Shown here: positions 17,413-26,954 of the stretch, piece after piece
Position numbering within the stretch: position 1 is the first letter of the stretch
How the letters are laid out: every line of letters begins with the position of its first letter
Assembly (NCBI GenBank): GCA_013374015.1
Contig: BLLL01000005.1
Location: 1-64,000, forward strand
Source: Candidatus Desulfovibrio kirbyi
GTDB lineage: Bacteria > Desulfobacterota > Desulfovibrionia > Desulfovibrionales > Desulfovibrionaceae
DNA length: 64,000 nt
Direction: 5' to 3'
The notes under the pieces: generated by a model
Seen by the model: the letters and a program-made list of their open reading frames with translations, nothing else
Told to the model about the DNA's origin: nothing
Database searches by the model: none
Made by a program: the position numbers and the translations under genes

Positions 17413-18405
17413 ATGCGTTTTCTGATCTGCCTTCTCTTTACCGGAATGGTGTTCGGTCCCGCTTTTCCGGCGTATGCCGCTGAAAAACTGATTGTGTACA
17501 CGTCCATGAAGGAGTCCCTTATCGGGAAACTCAGGGACGGTTTTGTTAAAAAACATCTTGGTATTGCAATGGATTATCAGTCGGCCGGCGCCGGAAAACT
17601 CATGGCGAAAATCGCGGCGGAACGCGAATCCGGCACTGTTTTGGCCGACGTTGTCTGGACAAGTGAAGTTCCGGATTTTTACAATATGAAAAACGAGGGT
17701 CTGCTTGCCGAGTACGCTTCGCCGATGCTCGCCGAGATATTGAATCCCCTGGACGAAAACGTGAAGGGCTTTTTTACGCCGGCGCGTCTGGGGACGCTCG
17801 GCATCGCGATCAATACCCGTTTCGTCAAGACCCCGCCCGCGCAATGGGCTGATCTGACCCAAAAGGAATATCAGGGGGCTTTCGGCATTGCCAATCCCTC
17901 TCTTTCCGGCACATCGTACATGAGCGTTGCGCTGCTGGTAAAACAGTTCGGCTGGACGTTTATTGAAAAACTCAGGGACAACAAGGCAAAGATAGGCAAG
18001 GGTTCCGGGCAGGTTATTGACGACACCGCATCAGGCGATCTTGTGGCAAGCTTGGCTGTGGACTATATCACCAACGACAAAATTGCCAAGGGCGCTACGC
18101 TTGCCCTTGTGTATCCACCTGAAATGCTGGTTGTTCCAAGTCCGGTAGCCATTATCAAAACCTCGCCGAACATGAACGCTGCCAAAAAATTTGTGGATTT
18201 TCTGCTTTCCAAAGAAGGGCAAACCATCATTGCAGGTGAAGGCACGCTGCCTGTGCGCGCCGACGTGACCGTGCCGGAGGCCTTCAAACTGCCCAAACCC
18301 GACGATGCCATGAAGCGCGCCATAAAGATAGACTATCTGCAGATTATAAAGGAAAAGGAAAATACGGTCAAAAAGTTCAGTGAAATTTTGCAGGGCAAGA
18401 GCTGA
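17413..18405 (+). CDS. ABC transporter periplasmic binding protein, iron/phosphonate (Fbp) type
   Basis: A 330-residue secreted binding protein with a signal peptide ending AYA-AEK (near residue 22). It shows the class II fold signatures of the FbpA/AfuA/PhnS group: KLIVYTSMKE, DVVWTSEVPDFYNM, FGIANPSLSGTSY and LVYPPEMLVVPSPVAI. A strong AGGAGG site precedes the ATG. It heads a four-gene importer operon. The ligand cannot be decided: the group takes ferric iron, 2-aminoethylphosphonate, thiamine or polyamines. The tyrosine pair that binds iron in FbpA near the C-terminus is not evident, so a non-iron ligand is possible. Confidence 0.88.
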   Translation: MRFLICLLFTGMVFGPAFPAYAAEKLIVYTSMKESLIGKLRDGFVKKHLGIAMDYQSAGAGKLMAKIAAERESGTVLADVVWTSEVPDFYNMKNEGLLAEYASPMLAEILNPLDENVKGFFTPARLGTLGIAINTRFVKTPPAQWADLTQKEYQGAFGIANPSLSGTSYMSVALLVKQFGWTFIEKLRDNKAKIGKGSGQVIDDTASGDLVASLAVDYITNDKIAKGATLALVYPPEMLVVPSPVAIIKTSPNMNAAKKFVDFLLSKEGQTIIAGEGTLPVRADVTVPEAFKLPKPDDAMKRAIKIDYLQIIKEKENTVKKFSEILQGKS

Positions 18406-18422
18406 AATCAGACGGTGGTTTC

Positions 18423-19510
<1,088 letters not shown>

Positions 19511-19514
<4 letters not shown>

Positions 19515-21211
19515 GCGCGCCTGTCAGAAAAAAATTCTTTGTCGGCACGGCGGGGATCATACTCTTCCTCTCCATTGCCGTGCTCGTTGTTTTTGTGGCC
19601 TTTCCTGTTGTGCTCATACTGTTCAACGCGTTCTGGACAAAGGGCGCGTTCAATCTTGTCGACGTTGCCGCCGTCCTGCGCGAGCCGGACACCTATCAGG
19701 CGCTTTTGAACTCTGTTTTTATCGCAGGCGGCACAACAATCGGTTCCACAATCATCGGCACGTTTTTCGCCTGGCTTGTGACGCGAACCGACCTCCCGTA
19801 CAAAAACTTCATGAAGGGCATGTTTCTGGTGCCATTCATGCTGCCTTCCTTTATCGGCGCGCTTGCCTGGAAAATGCTGCTTTCTCCCAGAGCGGGCTAC
19901 ATAAACCGGCTTTTTATGGACTATTTCGGTTTTGACGGGCCGGTATTCAATATTTACAGCTACTACGGCATTATGGCTGTTGAGGTGATGTACCTTTTCC
20001 CCTTTGTCTTTATTCAGGTGTGCGGCGCACTGGAGCGCATGGACCCCACGCTGGAAGAATCCGCGCGCATATCCGGCGCGGGTCTTTTCACCATCACCCG
20101 GCGCATCACCATCCCCCTTGTGTTGCCGAGCATTCTTTCCGGCGCGTTGCTCATCATGCTCTATTCCATGGCGCACTTCGGCACCGTGGCCGTGCTCGGC
20201 ATTGAAAACGGCATTTTTAACATTCCCACGCTCATTTATGAACGCATTCACCAGAGCGCGGGAAGTTTTGCCGCCATCCGCACGGGCACAGTGCTTGCCA
20301 CGGTACTCGTGGTATCCGCCGCCTTTATAATCTGGCTCCAAGGCAAGGTGCTGGGCAAAGGGCGCTACCAGATCATAGCGGGCAAAAGTTTTCGCCCGAT
20401 GGAACTGAAACTGCGTGGTCTGCGCTATCCTTTGCTTATTCTCTGTCTTGCCTACATCGGCTTTACCATCGTGCTGCCCACAGTAGTGATTTTTATGGTG
20501 GGCGGCCTGAAGACCTACGGCCTGCCCTTTACCATGGAAAATCTTTCGCTGGACAATTACAAATTCATACTTTTTGACTACAAAACTACCAAGGACGCTA
20601 TCTGGAACAGCGTGTCGCTTGGCCTGTCCGCCGCTGTGATCACCATGTTTGCCGGAGTAATGATTTCCTATGTCATCGTCAAAATGAAAGTGCGCGGCAA
20701 GGGAATTCTGGAATTTCTCGGCATGTTGCCCTTTTCCGTGCCCGGATCGGTCATCGCGCTCGGCGTCATTCTGGCATGGAGCGGCAAATTCGGCGTCAAT
20801 CTGTACAATACGGTGTGGATCATCCTGGTGGCCTATATTGCGCGCTACATGGCCTTTTCTCTCAAGGCCAACTCCGCCGCGCTGGAACAGGTGCATGACT
20901 CGCTGATTGAGGCAGCCCGCGCCTGCGGAGCGAGCATGTGGCAGTCTCTGCGCGATATTGTGCTGCCGCTGGTGCGTCCCGGCATGTTCGCGGCATTTTT
21001 TTTGATATTTTTGCCATCCCTGCGAGAACTGACAGTGTCCATCATGCTGTACGCGCCCACAACGCGCACTATCGGCGTCGCAATCTATACGCTGAACGAA
21101 GATGGGGAAACGGTCATGTCCGCCGCGCTGGCCGGCATCGCGCTTGTCATTATCATCACCGGCCAGACGCTCATTACAGGGCTGACCGGCGCGTCGGTCA
21201 AAGCAAAGTAA
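19511..21211 (+). CDS. ABC transporter permease, fused double module (FbpB type)
   Basis: A 566-residue inner-membrane protein with about 12 transmembrane segments in two homologous halves. Each half carries the EAA loop that contacts an ATPase (ESARISGAGLFTITRRITIPLVLP and EAARACGASMWQSLRDIVLPLVRPG). This one-chain, two-module design is typical of ferric and phosphonate importers. Because the two EAA loops differ, they could recruit two different ATPases, and two ATPase genes flank this one. Confidence 0.92.
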
Positions 21212-21223
21212 CGAGGACACGCC

Positions 21224-22276
21224 ATGCCGCATGTTCGCCTTGTGAATGTTACCAAGCGCTTTGGCACTGTGACCGCTGTGGACAACTTGAATTTTACTAT
21301 TGAAAAGGGCGAATGTTTTTCCATGCTCGGCCCGTCAGGCTGCGGCAAAACCACAACGCTGCGCATGGTAGCGGGCTTTGAGAATATGGACGACGGCGAG
21401 GTGTATGTGGGGGATCGCCTGTTGTCCTCGCCGGCGAAAAATTTCTATCTTCCCCCTGAAAAGCGCGATTTCGGCATGGTGTTTCAAGCCTTTGCCGTAT
21501 GGCCGCATTTGTCGGTGTATGAAAATGTGGCCTTTCCCCTGCGGATACGCAAGGTGAATTCCGCTGAACTGCACAAACGCGTGACAGACGCCCTCACCGC
21601 GACAAATCTGTTGGATTCCGCATCGGCAAGCCCGGACGATCTTTCCGGCGGCGGCAAGCAGCGCGTGGCGCTTGCCCGCGCTCTGGCCATCAACCCGGAC
21701 GTGATGCTGCTGGACGAGCCGCTCTCAAGCCTCGACCCACACCTGCGCGAGGAAATGCGCTTTGAAATCAAAGCGCTTCAACGCAGATACGGTTTTTGTA
21801 TCATCTATGTCACCCACGACCAGTCCGAGGCTATGGCGCTTTCTGACCGCATTCTGGTTATGCGCGGCGGTGTGGCGCAACAGATAGACAGCCCGCTGAA
21901 CATCTACGCCAACCCCGCAAACAGGTTTGTGTTCAGCTTTATCGGCCTGTCAAATTTTCTTGAAGTACATAAAGCAAACAACGCCTACCGCCTTGCAGGC
22001 GGGGATTGCCTTCCGGAGGGATTGGCCCCGCCCCCTGCCCTTGCCGGCCATGAACGCCTGTCCCTTGCGAGCAGACCCGCGGAAATTGAATTCAGCGACG
22101 CGCCCAACGTCCTGCGCGGCCAAGTTGCGAGAAAGGCTTATCTTGGCGAAACAATAGACTATCTTGTCAAACTTGGTGAACAAAGCCTGCGCGTGCAAAA
22201 AGCGCGGCACAGCCCCGGTCCGGAGCAGGGCACCAACTGTGGCCTGCTCCTGCTGCGGCCAACATGGTACGCGTAA
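21224..22276 (+). CDS. ABC transporter ATP-binding protein (second)
   Basis: A 350-residue paralogue of the 18423-19514 ATPase, with Walker A GPSGCGKTTTL, Walker B VMLLDEPLSSLDP, the H-loop YVTHDQSE and a C-terminal TOBE-like region. Its signature reads LSGGGKQRVALARAL, with glycine replacing the usual glutamine after LSGG. It lies 12 bases after the permease gene. Most Fbp-type operons have one ATPase used as a homodimer; two suggest a heterodimer or alternative partners. Confidence 0.9.
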   Translation: MPHVRLVNVTKRFGTVTAVDNLNFTIEKGECFSMLGPSGCGKTTTLRMVAGFENMDDGEVYVGDRLLSSPAKNFYLPPEKRDFGMVFQAFAVWPHLSVYENVAFPLRIRKVNSAELHKRVTDALTATNLLDSASASPDDLSGGGKQRVALARALAINPDVMLLDEPLSSLDPHLREEMRFEIKALQRRYGFCIIYVTHDQSEAMALSDRILVMRGGVAQQIDSPLNIYANPANRFVFSFIGLSNFLEVHKANNAYRLAGGDCLPEGLAPPPALAGHERLSLASRPAEIEFSDAPNVLRGQVARKAYLGETIDYLVKLGEQSLRVQKARHSPGPEQGTNCGLLLLRPTWYA

Positions 22277-22320
22277 AAATTCTCTTGCTTCAGCGCCCCT
22301 GAAACAGCATACTTGCCCAC

Positions 22321-25300
22321 ATGAACATAGCTGCCGTCTTTATCCGCCGGCCTGTCGCCACAACGCTGATCATGCTGGGAATGCTGTTTTTTGGAGCTAC
22401 CGGCTATTTTGCCCTGCCGGTAAACCAGCTTCCCAATGTGGATTTTCCCACCATCATGGTCATGGCCGATCTGGACGGGGCAGACCCTGAAACCATGGCC
22501 ACCTCTGTGGCAACTCCGCTGGAAAAAGAATTTTTTACCATCGCGGGCATTGATTCCATCTCCTCAGTCAATTCCACAGGGCGCACGCGCATTACCATAC
22601 AGTTCGCGCTGGATCGCGACATAGACGCCGCCGCCCTGGACGTGCAGTCCGCCATCGGCCTTGCCCAGCGCCGCCTGCCCACAAACATGACCACTCCGCC
22701 GAGTTTTCGCAAGGTCAACCCTGCGGACATGCCAATTCTGTACCTGCGCGTTTCTTCGTCCACACTGCCGATGTACACGCTCAACGAGTATGCGGACACG
22801 CTGATAGGCCAGCGCTTGTCCATGGTGGAGGGTGTTGCCCAGGTAGTCATTTACGGACAGAAAAAATATGCTGTGCGTGTGCAGCTTGATCCCAATAAAA
22901 TGGCCACGCGCGGTCTCGGCATTGACGAAGTGGCCGATGCGGTGACCGCCGCCAATTCCATGCTGCCCACAGGTTCCATGGACGGCCCCTTCAAGTCCAA
23001 CTTTATCAAATCTTCCGGGCAGATGTTTGACGCGCGCACCTTTGGCGATACGGTGGTTGCCTACCGTAACGGCGCGCCCGTACGCCTTTGCGAACTGGGC
23101 GAAGTTGTGGACGACGTGCAGCAGAACAAGCAGATTGCCTGGGGCAAGGGAAGTGCGCCTTCCATCACGCTGGCTGTTGACCGTCAACCGGGTACGAACA
23201 CCGTGCGTGTAGTGGACGCCATACGCGAGCTTTTGCCCGCCCTGCAACGTCAACTGCCGCCTTCCGTCGATGTGGAGATTTTTTTTGACCGTTCGGAATC
23301 CATACGAGAATCCGTCGCGGATGTAAAATTTACCCTGATCCTTACTGTTTTTCTTGTGGTGATGGTCATTTTTCTTTTTCTGCGCAATCTGCCGGCCACC
23401 ATCATCCCGAGCCTTGCCCTGCCCGTGTCTGTTATTTCCACCTTTGCCGTGATGGCCGTGCTTGACTACAGCCTGGACAACCTCTCGCTCATGGCACTGA
23501 CGCTGGCCGTCGGCTTTGTGGTGGACGATGCCATTGTCATGCTTGAAAACATTGTCCGGCATCAGGAAATGGGCAAAGACGCGCTCAGCGCGGCCTACGA
23601 CGGTTCCAAAGAAATCGGGTTCACCATTGTTTCCATGACGCTTTCGCTGACGGCCGTTTTTATTCCGGTGCTGTTTATGGGCGGCATTGTGGGGCGGCTG
23701 TTCCGCGAATTTGCCATGGTGATCATCGCCTCCATTTTGTGTTCCGGCGTTGTTTCGCTGACCCTTACTCCCATGCTGTGCGCCTATTTTCTCAAAACCG
23801 GAGAAAAACACAAAGCCGGTCATGAGGGAATGTACGGCATACTGGAAAAAACCTTTGACCGCCTTGCCGAACTCTACGCCAAAACCCTTGACATCGTTTT
23901 GCGACACCGCCGCGCTGCGCTGGCGGCATCACTGGCACTGCTGCTGGTCACAATCTGGGTGGGGCTTGTCATCCCCAAGGGCTTTTTGCCATCCGAAGAT
24001 ATGGGATTTCTGGTGGCCTCCACGGAAAGCGAACAGGGCATTTCCTTTCAGGGCATGGTGGACGCCCAGCATTCACTGGACGCAGTACTTGAAAGTGATA
24101 GAGATATCAAACGGTTCAACTCAATAGTCGGTATCGTGGGCGGCAGTCAGAGCATGAACAACGGTACCCTGCTCATGCACCTGCAGCCCCACGACAAACG
24201 CGCGCCCATTGCAAGCGTGGCCGCGCGGCTGCGCAAAGCCCTGAACACCTCGCCGGCACTCCGCGTCTTTGTGCGCGTTCCGCCGGCCATCAACATTGGA
24301 GGGCGCTCCTCAAAGGCGCTATATCAATACACTCTTTCAGGCCCGGACATGACCGCCCTGTACGAAAGCGCCGGCAAGATAGAGGACGCCCTGCGCGCCC
24401 TGCCCCAGATACAGGACGTGAACAGCGATCTGCAGCTCAAAAATCCAGAACTGCGCGTGTCCATTGACCGCAACAGAGCGGCAGCCCTTGGCGTCAGCCC
24501 GCAGCAGATAGAGCTTGCCTTGCAGTCTGCCTACGGGTCACGAGAAATTTCAACGATCTATGCGCCGACAAACAGTTACAGGGTTTTTGTGGAATTGCAG
24601 AAACGCTTTCAGCAGGAACCCTCGGCGCTTTCCCTGCTGTATGTACGCTCAAGAGACGGGGATCTTGTGCCGCTGGATACGCTGGCGCATTTTTCACCGG
24701 GCATAGGCGCTATTGCCGTCAATCATGCGGGGCAGTTTCCCGCTGTGACAATCTCTTACAATCTGCAGGCCGGCATTGCGCTGGGACAGGCCGTGGACGC
24801 TGTGGAGGTAGCCGCGAGGCCGCTTTTGCCGGACACCATCAATGCGGAATTTCAGGGCACGGCGCAGGCCTTTCAAAGCTCCCTAAAAGGCATGGGCTGG
24901 CTTTTGCTGCTGGCTATTGTGGTGATTTACCTTGTGCTGGGCGTTCTGTACGAGAGCTTCATCCATCCGCTGACCATCCTCTCCGGTCTTCCTTCCGCCG
25001 GTTTCGGCGCATTGGCAACGCTGTGGCTTTTTGGGCTGGAGCTTGATCTGTACGGCTTTGTGGGTGTGATCATGCTGCTCGGCATTGTGAAGAAAAACGC
25101 TATCATGATGCTGGATTTCGCCCTTGAAGCGCAACGCTGCAACCCTTCCATAAGCTCTCTGGACGCCATCACCCAAGGCTGCCATGTGCGTTTCAGGCCA
25201 ATCATGATGACCACCATGGCGGCGCTTATGGGCGCGCTGCCCATAGCCATCGGCATCGGCGCCGGCGCCGATGCCCGCAGACCGCTGGGGCTTGCCGTGG

Positions 25301-25431
25301 TTGGCGGCCTGTGCTTTTCACAGATCATCACCCTGTATATTACACCTGTGTACTATTATTATATGGAAAATTTTTCACGCCGCCTGAGCAAAGACTACGG
25401 CAAGTATTTTGCGCAGGAAAGCGCAATTTGA
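22321..25431 (+). CDS. RND-family efflux pump inner-membrane protein (AcrB/MdtB-like, HAE1)
   Basis: A 1036-residue proton-driven resistance-nodulation-division transporter: an N-terminal helix with the family start (FIRRPVATTLIMLGM), two large periplasmic loops (about residues 30-330 and 550-860) and two six-helix bundles. Helix 4 carries the AVGFVVDDAIVMLENI proton-relay aspartates, and the C-terminal half has GIVKKNAIMMLDFA. It exports hydrophobic compounds as a trimer. There is no periplasmic adaptor or TolC-like gene on either side, so its partners must be encoded elsewhere. It starts 44 bases after the ABC operon and may be co-transcribed with it. Confidence 0.93.
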   Translation: MNIAAVFIRRPVATTLIMLGMLFFGATGYFALPVNQLPNVDFPTIMVMADLDGADPETMATSVATPLEKEFFTIAGIDSISSVNSTGRTRITIQFALDRDIDAAALDVQSAIGLAQRRLPTNMTTPPSFRKVNPADMPILYLRVSSSTLPMYTLNEYADTLIGQRLSMVEGVAQVVIYGQKKYAVRVQLDPNKMATRGLGIDEVADAVTAANSMLPTGSMDGPFKSNFIKSSGQMFDARTFGDTVVAYRNGAPVRLCELGEVVDDVQQNKQIAWGKGSAPSITLAVDRQPGTNTVRVVDAIRELLPALQRQLPPSVDVEIFFDRSESIRESVADVKFTLILTVFLVVMVIFLFLRNLPATIIPSLALPVSVISTFAVMAVLDYSLDNLSLMALTLAVGFVVDDAIVMLENIVRHQEMGKDALSAAYDGSKEIGFTIVSMTLSLTAVFIPVLFMGGIVGRLFREFAMVIIASILCSGVVSLTLTPMLCAYFLKTGEKHKAGHEGMYGILEKTFDRLAELYAKTLDIVLRHRRAALAASLALLLVTIWVGLVIPKGFLPSEDMGFLVASTESEQGISFQGMVDAQHSLDAVLESDRDIKRFNSIVGIVGGSQSMNNGTLLMHLQPHDKRAPIASVAARLRKALNTSPALRVFVRVPPAINIGGRSSKALYQYTLSGPDMTALYESAGKIEDALRALPQIQDVNSDLQLKNPELRVSIDRNRAAALGVSPQQIELALQSAYGSREISTIYAPTNSYRVFVELQKRFQQEPSALSLLYVRSRDGDLVPLDTLAHFSPGIGAIAVNHAGQFPAVTISYNLQAGIALGQAVDAVEVAARPLLPDTINAEFQGTAQAFQSSLKGMGWLLLLAIVVIYLVLGVLYESFIHPLTILSGLPSAGFGALATLWLFGLELDLYGFVGVIMLLGIVKKNAIMMLDFALEAQRCNPSISSLDAITQGCHVRFRPIMMTTMAALMGALPIAIGIGAGADARRPLGLAVVGGLCFSQIITLYITPVYYYYMENFSRRLSKDYGKYFAQESAI

Positions 25432-25464
25432 GAGATTTTCCGGCCTTGATAATTTGTAGCAGTT

Positions 25465-25490
25465 CACCGTTTTGACGGTGCCTTTTGTCC
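25465..25490 (+). terminator. Candidate terminator after the RND gene
   Basis: CACCGT (25465-25470) and ACGGTG (25475-25480) form a short stem with a TTTG loop followed by CCTTTTGT. It lies 34 bases after the RND stop. The stem is short, so efficiency is uncertain. Confidence 0.4.
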
Positions 25491-25607
25491 GATCAGTTGC
25501 GTTGTCCGACCTTTCAGACGAGGTTTTCCTATCTAAGGAGTGTCTGCATGAGCGTCCTGCCGCAGCACTTTTTCCCTTGATGCGTTCGCTCCGTCCGTTG
25601 ATATTTC

Positions 25608-25685
25608 TGGTCGGGATGGCGCGATTCGAACGCGCGGCCTCAGCGTCCCGAACGCTGCGCTCTAACCAGGCTGAGCCACATCCCG
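25608..25685 (-). tRNA. tRNA-Pro (anticodon CGG)
   Basis: The minus strand folds as a complete cloverleaf: acceptor CGGGATG/CATCCCG, D-arm GCTC...GAGC, anticodon stem CAGCG/CGCTG with loop TTCGGGA (anticodon CGG, reading CCG), and T-arm GCGCG-TTCGAAT-CGCGC. The CCA end is encoded (25608-25610). Confidence 0.95.
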
Positions 25686-25771
25686 TTAAATAATTATGCT
25701 ATCTCGCGCCACCCGCACATGCAAGGCATTTTTTTCAACATTCTGACAATTTTTCTGTGTCATGCCTAAAG

Positions 25772-25824
25772 GCTACTTGATCAGCACGGATCGCCCTCTT
25801 TTGTGAGCCGGGATCTCAAGTAGC
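25772..25824. repeat. 9-bp inverted repeat, possible structured RNA or operator
   Basis: GCTACTTGA (25772-25780) and TCAAGTAGC (25816-25824) are perfectly complementary and enclose 35 bases with weaker internal pairing. There is no T-run after it. It could be the stem of a small RNA or a protein site; I do not recognise an RNA family. Confidence 0.45.
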
Positions 25825-25980
25825 GGAAAAATTGAGGTTAACGAAACTTACAAAAAATACGAATCTAGGTTTAACCATAGGCAAGAGAATATCTACGCCA
25901 ATAGTCCTCAAAATGCTCAGAGAAAACCCTCTCTGCCAAGCATGACCCAAGAGTAAATATCAATTAATAGGAGGTATCCG

Positions 25981-26083
25981 ATGGATAGCAAAAAAGGAAT
26001 ACCCGCTCATTGAAGTGGTCAACGTCACGCAAAAAAATGAGCCGGCTCCGGACCAGAAAGCACTCTGTGCTACAAAAAAATAA
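25981..26083 (+). pseudogene. Small peptide gene with a one-base frameshift in an A-run
   Basis: An ATG at 25981 has an excellent AGGAGG ribosome site but runs for only ten codons. A one-base shift at the A6 run (25990-25995) would give a 33-residue peptide with good coding character (KEYPLIEVVNVTQKNEPAP then DQKALCATKK) ending at TAA 26081-26083, next to a strong hairpin. A 5-A run would restore it. This could be a real frameshift mutation or a sequence error. The short acidic/hydrophobic leader with one C-terminal-region cysteine is unrecognised. Confidence 0.4.
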
Positions 26084-26117
26084 AGCGCGCCAAGACTTTT
26101 CAGGCTTTGGCGCGCTT
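26083..26117 (-). terminator. Strong intrinsic terminator of the sigma-54 operon
   Basis: AAGCGCGCCAA (26083-26093) and TTGGCGCGCTT (26107-26117) form an 11-bp stem. On the minus strand it is followed by TATTTTTTTG, a proper U-tract, 37 bases beyond the stop at 26155. On the plus strand it also follows the small peptide frame, with a weaker T-run. Confidence 0.85.
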
Positions 26118-26154
26118 GACTACTTTCTACGGGTTATGTCTTCGGCAGGCGGCA

Positions 26155-26478
26155 TTACTGCAAGACGTGCCCCAATGACTGACGGTAGCCGCGCATACGC
26201 TTTTTCCCTTGCCGTGATTTTTGCAAACTCTCTACAACAACATCCCGCGTGCCAGCTGCCATGGACGTAAGGCAACGCTGCATTTGCGCAAGACTGACAA
26301 GACGCGATCTGTACTGTTCAGCGCTCTCATCTCCCAGCAGGCTCCATGCCTGACTGATAATATCGCCGCGCTGCCTGGCAAGTTCTCCAGCCTTGTCATA
26401 CTCACCGGCCTCAATGGCCGCCATTTCCTGATGCGCTATATTCAACGCCCTGTCCAACAGACATATTCCCTGACGCAT
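26155..26478 (-). CDS. Helical protein, possible FlgN/FliT-like flagellar export chaperone
   Basis: A 107-residue, almost wholly alpha-helical protein with heptad-like spacing (LLDRALNIAHQEMAAIEAGE and GELARQRGDIISQAWSLLGD). Its size and pattern resemble flagellar export chaperones of the FlgN/FliT type, but there is no diagnostic motif. Support comes from context: it is the second gene of an operon driven by a near-consensus sigma-54 promoter, and sigma-54 controls flagellar genes in many polar-flagellated bacteria. A GGGGGCGGT stretch serves as ribosome site. The family assignment is tentative. Confidence 0.5.
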   Translation of the reverse strand: MRQGICLLDRALNIAHQEMAAIEAGEYDKAGELARQRGDIISQAWSLLGDESAEQYRSRLVSLAQMQRCLTSMAAGTRDVVVESLQKSRQGKKRMRGYRQSLGHVLQ

Positions 26479-26487
26479 ACCGCCCCC

Positions 26488-26580
26488 TTACTGGGAAAAT
26501 GTCCGTACAATATGCTCGTGCGTATCTTTCACAGAGCACGCTCCGCTGCTCACACATTTGTATCCGTCAACGATAATCAT
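26488..26580 (-). CDS. 30-residue peptide, first gene of the sigma-54 operon
   Basis: A GGAGGG ribosome site is followed by ATG at 26580 and 30 codons to TAA at 26488. The peptide has two cysteines six residues apart (GYKCVSSGACSVKD) and no hydrophobic segment. Nine bases separate it from the helical protein gene, so the two are certainly co-transcribed. No family recognised; it may be a truncated anti-sigma factor of the FlgM type or a genuine small protein. Confidence 0.55.
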   Translation of the reverse strand: MIIVDGYKCVSSGACSVKDTHEHIVRTFSQ

Positions 26581-26640
26581 AGAACCCTCCTTGCTCCCAA
26601 ATAGGAAAAATTTGACGAACTGTCGCATTTACAAGAGGGT

Positions 26641-26658
26641 ATGCAAGTGATGTGCCAA
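26641..26658 (-). promoter_or_regulatory. Sigma-54 (-24/-12) promoter
   Basis: The minus strand reads TTGGCACATCACTTGCAT. GG and GC are separated by ten bases and it matches TGGCAC-N5-TTGCA exactly. Transcription would begin near 26630, some 50 bases before the 30-residue peptide start. Confidence 0.8.
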
Positions 26659-26834
26659 AATCACTCGTTGTGCGCTAGAAAGCGGTAAGGGGCAATTTTT
26701 CCTACAGACAACACGCTAATTTTGAATATTTTTCTGAAATCCCGGAATCGTCAGGCAGGCAGGGCGGCAATTTTTGCTAGGTTCTGTCGACATTCATCGT
26801 GGGATAAGGTATAAAACATAGCAGGAGGTCTGCT

Positions 26835-26948
26835 ATGCAACGTAGACATGCTTTGAGAGACGACCAATGGGAGAGAATAAAAGACGCATTGCCCGATAAG
26901 ATCGAAGATCCGGCTAGAACCTGTTCCGATAATCGCTTTCAAGCATAA
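26835..26948 (+). pseudogene. IS5-family transposase N-terminal fragment
   Basis: Thirty-seven codons after an AGGAGG site encode the start of an IS5-family (IS427/IS1031-like) transposase: [18 protein letters not shown]...[11 protein letters not shown], corresponding to the conserved RHAL-D-QW...LP-K-DPGRTG-DNR opening. It then runs into TAA just beyond the purN 3' end. The rest of the element is gone. The AT-rich sequence from about 26775 may be what remains of its left end. Confidence 0.75.
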
Positions 26949-26954
26949 ACTGCT

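Larger units (their letters stand above)
25686..26154. other. Mostly non-coding stretch beside tRNA-Pro
   Basis: About 470 bases holding the inverted repeat at 25772-25824, the frameshifted small peptide gene at 25981-26083 and the terminator hairpin at 26083-26117. The stretch 25825-25960 is AT-rich and shows nothing I can name. Confidence 0.6.

Noticed and set aside
17247-17507. Minus frame ending GGWRSGQAHLIASVRHCTDA...
   Set aside because: It overlaps the start of the binding-protein gene, has no ribosome site and no recognised domain; possibly a short remnant but not supportable.
22564-23907. 447-residue minus frame opposite the RND gene
   Set aside because: Same His/Gly/Lys shadow composition; the RND protein is complete on the plus strand.
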